DNA from: CAZOWW01 sp964583765
GTDB taxonomy: Bacteria > Actinomycetota > Actinomycetes > Actinomycetales > Kineosporiaceae
Length of the DNA: 24,519 nt
Assembly: GCA_964583765.1 (NCBI GenBank)
Contig: CAZOWW010000091.1
Location: forward strand, 1-24,519
Direction of reading: 5' to 3'
Part shown: piece by piece, positions 23,047 through 24,519 of the stretch
Numbering within the stretch: the stretch's first letter is position 1
Layout of the letters: each line of letters opens with the position of its first letter
Made by a program: the position numbers and the translations under genes
Notes under the pieces: model-generated
Database searches by the model: none
The model's input: the letters and a program-made list of their open reading frames with translations, nothing else
Told to the model about the DNA's origin: nothing

Positions 23047-23126
23047 CCATCTCGCTCAGCGGTCAGGTCTACCGCGCGTCAGGCCGCGGGAGCCCTGCCA
23101 CCTCGGTCCGAACGGGGCAACTCCCC

Positions 23127-23657
23127 TTGGCTTCAGACTCGACCCACGTGCGGGAGCCCGGCCACGGCGCCGGCGGCGCCCAGAGAACGCCGCATGCCTT
23201 CACCGCGTCGGAGGGTGCGCCGACCCCGACGGCGGGGGCAACAGCAGACCCTGACCTCACGTCCGGCTGTCTCGTCGTCTCACTCCCCTCTGGCCACGGA
23301 CTTGAGCTGCGGTGTCGACAGGAACTGACGGATCTTCTCCAGGATCATGCGAACTACGTCATCGATGAAGCGGGTCGTCTTGCGGTCGCCTCCGCGTCCG
23401 AACCCCGCCTCGCCATGATTACTCCTGATGCGATACGCGACGCACATGCTCACAGAGTCAAGGGATACAATAAGGCCCCGATGCTTCCTCAGAAGAAAGG
23501 CAGAGCGAAGCGCATCTGTAGGCTGCTACTTTACTTCATCCCATTCGTTGGCGGGATCTTCGTCAACAACATCGCGCAGCCGTGGGGCGCCATCGGGCTT
23601 GCGTCATGCTCCGTCACCGCAGCAGCACTCTACATAGCCGGAGGCGGCAATGACTGA
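23127..23657 (+). CDS. Two-TM protein with histone-fold-like segment
   Basis: Up to 176 residues, function unknown. A TTG at 23127 is the first start but has no ribosome-binding site; GTG 23148 is the only other in-frame ATG/GTG/TTG before residue 97, so the N-terminus is uncertain. Residues 1-47 are low-complexity and GC-rich. Residues 60-110 read as a long amphipathic helix (QELTDLLQDHANYVIDEAG) followed by a short loop and MITPDAIRDAHAH. This helix/loop/(V/I)T..(D)I..A pattern is that of the second and third helices of histone folds. A basic stretch (PQKKGRAKR, 121-129) leads into two membrane helices (~130-148 and ~153-171). The GC content drops inside the gene. It overlaps the next gene by 8 nt and carries that gene's GGAGG. 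No known family recognised. Confidence 0.65.
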   Translation: MASDSTHVREPGHGAGGAQRTPHAFTASEGAPTPTAGATADPDLTSGCLVVSLPSGHGLELRCRQELTDLLQDHANYVIDEAGRLAVASASEPRLAMITPDAIRDAHAHRVKGYNKAPMLPQKKGRAKRICRLLLYFIPFVGGIFVNNIAQPWGAIGLASCSVTAAALYIAGGGND

Positions 23658-24321
23658 AAAGCATGACCTGAAGAGCGCTCAGCCTCTCAAGCCACAGGAT
23701 CCGCTTTCCGAGGAACAGATGGACGACGAAGCCATCCTTCGAATTCGAATTCGTCGACTCATGCGCTTGTGCATACTCACACTGCCGTTCAACCTTGGCT
23801 CTCTACTATTGGTCCTTACCGTCCTTCCCTTCAAAGAACACCACCAGCTCTTCACTGCCATAACTCTCACCGTCGCCTCAGCTTCTTCGACACTCGCAAT
23901 AATTGTGGCGTGGCGCCTGTCGGTCATAATGAGACGGAACCATCACATCTTCATGCCCGAGTTGACACACGGGAGCCCAGGGGTCCCCGGGGATCTAGAG
24001 TTCCTGACGGAGTGGCGCCGATTTGAGGGCGCAATGCGCCGTGCGGTCGAGGAATCACTTAGAGTTGACTCCCTCAATCGCCCCTTCACGCTATTACTCT
24101 CAACCTACCTCTCCTTGCCTGGTGCGAAATCAGAACAATCTGAAGTCATGAGGCTCCTCCGCATGAGAAACTCTATAGTCCATTCGGCGTCTAGCGAGTT
24201 CTCGGGCCCAGAGATTGCTGACGCCACACGCCAGCTCAGGGAATTGACGACTGAAGCCGAGAAGCTCACAAGTGAGAGGGCTCTTTCAGCGGGTCCAATA
24301 GGCCATGCCGAGGAAGCTTGA
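23650..24321 (+). CDS. Two-TM protein with C-terminal HEPN-like domain
   Basis: A 223-residue protein. A charged N-terminus (1-38, acidic then RIRIRRLMR) is followed by TM1 (~39-59) and TM2 (~67-89), both ends probably cytoplasmic. The C-terminal ~110 residues are helical: EWRRFEGAMRRAVEESLRV (121-139), LLLSTYLSLPG, then EVMRLLRMRNSIVHSA. R173-N-S-I-V-H178 fits the R-x4-6-H motif of HEPN ribonuclease domains, with the frequently seen Asn after Arg, and a final helix follows. Function inferred: a membrane-tethered RNase, or a HEPN-derived binding partner. Start ATG 23650 has GGAGG 5 nt upstream and overlaps the previous stop, so the two are translationally coupled. Codon use (AGA, ATA, TTA/CTA, TCA) is less G/C-biased than in the core genes, suggesting acquisition next to tRNA-Ser. 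Confidence 0.8.
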   Translation: MTEKHDLKSAQPLKPQDPLSEEQMDDEAILRIRIRRLMRLCILTLPFNLGSLLLVLTVLPFKEHHQLFTAITLTVASASSTLAIIVAWRLSVIMRRNHHIFMPELTHGSPGVPGDLEFLTEWRRFEGAMRRAVEESLRVDSLNRPFTLLLSTYLSLPGAKSEQSEVMRLLRMRNSIVHSASSEFSGPEIADATRQLRELTTEAEKLTSERALSAGPIGHAEEA

Positions 24322-24519
24322 CAAGAATACCTCAGATGTGAGAGATGAGAGGAGTGCACACGAACCGAGATGCAGCGACTCCGCATCGGCATCTATGCAC
24401 CCCCTCTCTCTCCCAAGTTCTGCCGTAGCTGAAGGTCCATGGTGGCGGGGAACAAAGTCCCAAGCGGTAAGCAGTCACACCCCCTGCTGATCTGCGGCGT
24501 GTCGGTGCTTGCGTCCGGT
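24322..24519. other. Right end of window, no supported gene
   Basis: A 61-codon open frame starting ATG 24305 overlaps the stop of the HEPN-like gene. It is Ser/Pro-rich without recognisable features and has no ribosome-binding site. No tRNA-end direct repeat (attR) or integrase is visible before the window ends. Confidence 0.4.

Noticed and set aside
24305..24490. 61-codon open frame after the HEPN-like gene as a third operon member
   Set aside because: No ribosome-binding site, Ser/Pro-rich composition, no structural features; kept only as a note.

Overview
The window comes from a high-GC actinobacterium (Actinomycetia; genus not determined). The evidence is strong G/C bias at third codon positions, frequent GTG starts, the gene order dnaX-(hydrolase)-recR-DUF5063-lysC-asd, an actinobacterial-type small SRP RNA beside tRNA-Ser(GGA), and TANNNT-type -10 boxes with poor -35 boxes.

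Layout. (1) 0.1-1.5 kb, plus strand: a Nudix hydrolase overlapping a LysE-family exporter by ATGA. (2) 1.9-3.7 kb, plus strand: a secreted peptidoglycan hydrolase with four PG-binding modules and a CHAP domain. (3) 3.9-4.5 kb, minus strand: a two-TM protein resembling SLATT proteins. (4) 5.2-7.1 kb, plus strand: an S9 prolyl-oligopeptidase-type peptidase. It faces asd across a 14-bp-stem terminator. (5) 7.3-15.4 kb, minus strand: a conserved core block. dnaX, a serine hydrolase (GTGA overlap), recR and a DUF5063 gene form one tight run. After a ~360-bp gap come lysC, with an internal beta-subunit start, and asd (ATGA overlap), the first steps of the aspartate pathway. (6) 15.8-22.1 kb, plus strand: four tandem paralogous genes for secreted proteins, each built from about five degenerate 45-65-residue modules. 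Copies 1-3 are each followed by a strong hairpin terminator, so they look like separate transcription units. Copy 3 carries two single-base deletions. (7) 22.5-23.0 kb: ffs (minus) and tRNA-Ser(GGA) (plus), divergently arranged. (8) 23.1-24.3 kb, plus strand: just past the tRNA terminator, a two-gene operon of visibly lower GC encoding two small two-TM proteins. One has a soluble segment resembling a histone fold. The other ends in a HEPN-like domain with an R-x4-H motif.

The most interesting material is the tRNA-adjacent low-GC pair, a candidate undescribed membrane-anchored conflict or toxin system. Next is the four-copy secreted-repeat array lodged between dnaX and the ffs/tRNA-Ser pair. 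Smaller curiosities are short tandem repeats at gene ends (one supplies a ribosome-binding site, one duplicates a stop codon), a probably leaderless dnaX with a very long disordered tail, and the absence of ybaB from its usual place next to recR. All functional calls rest on reading motifs by eye; no database search was run.
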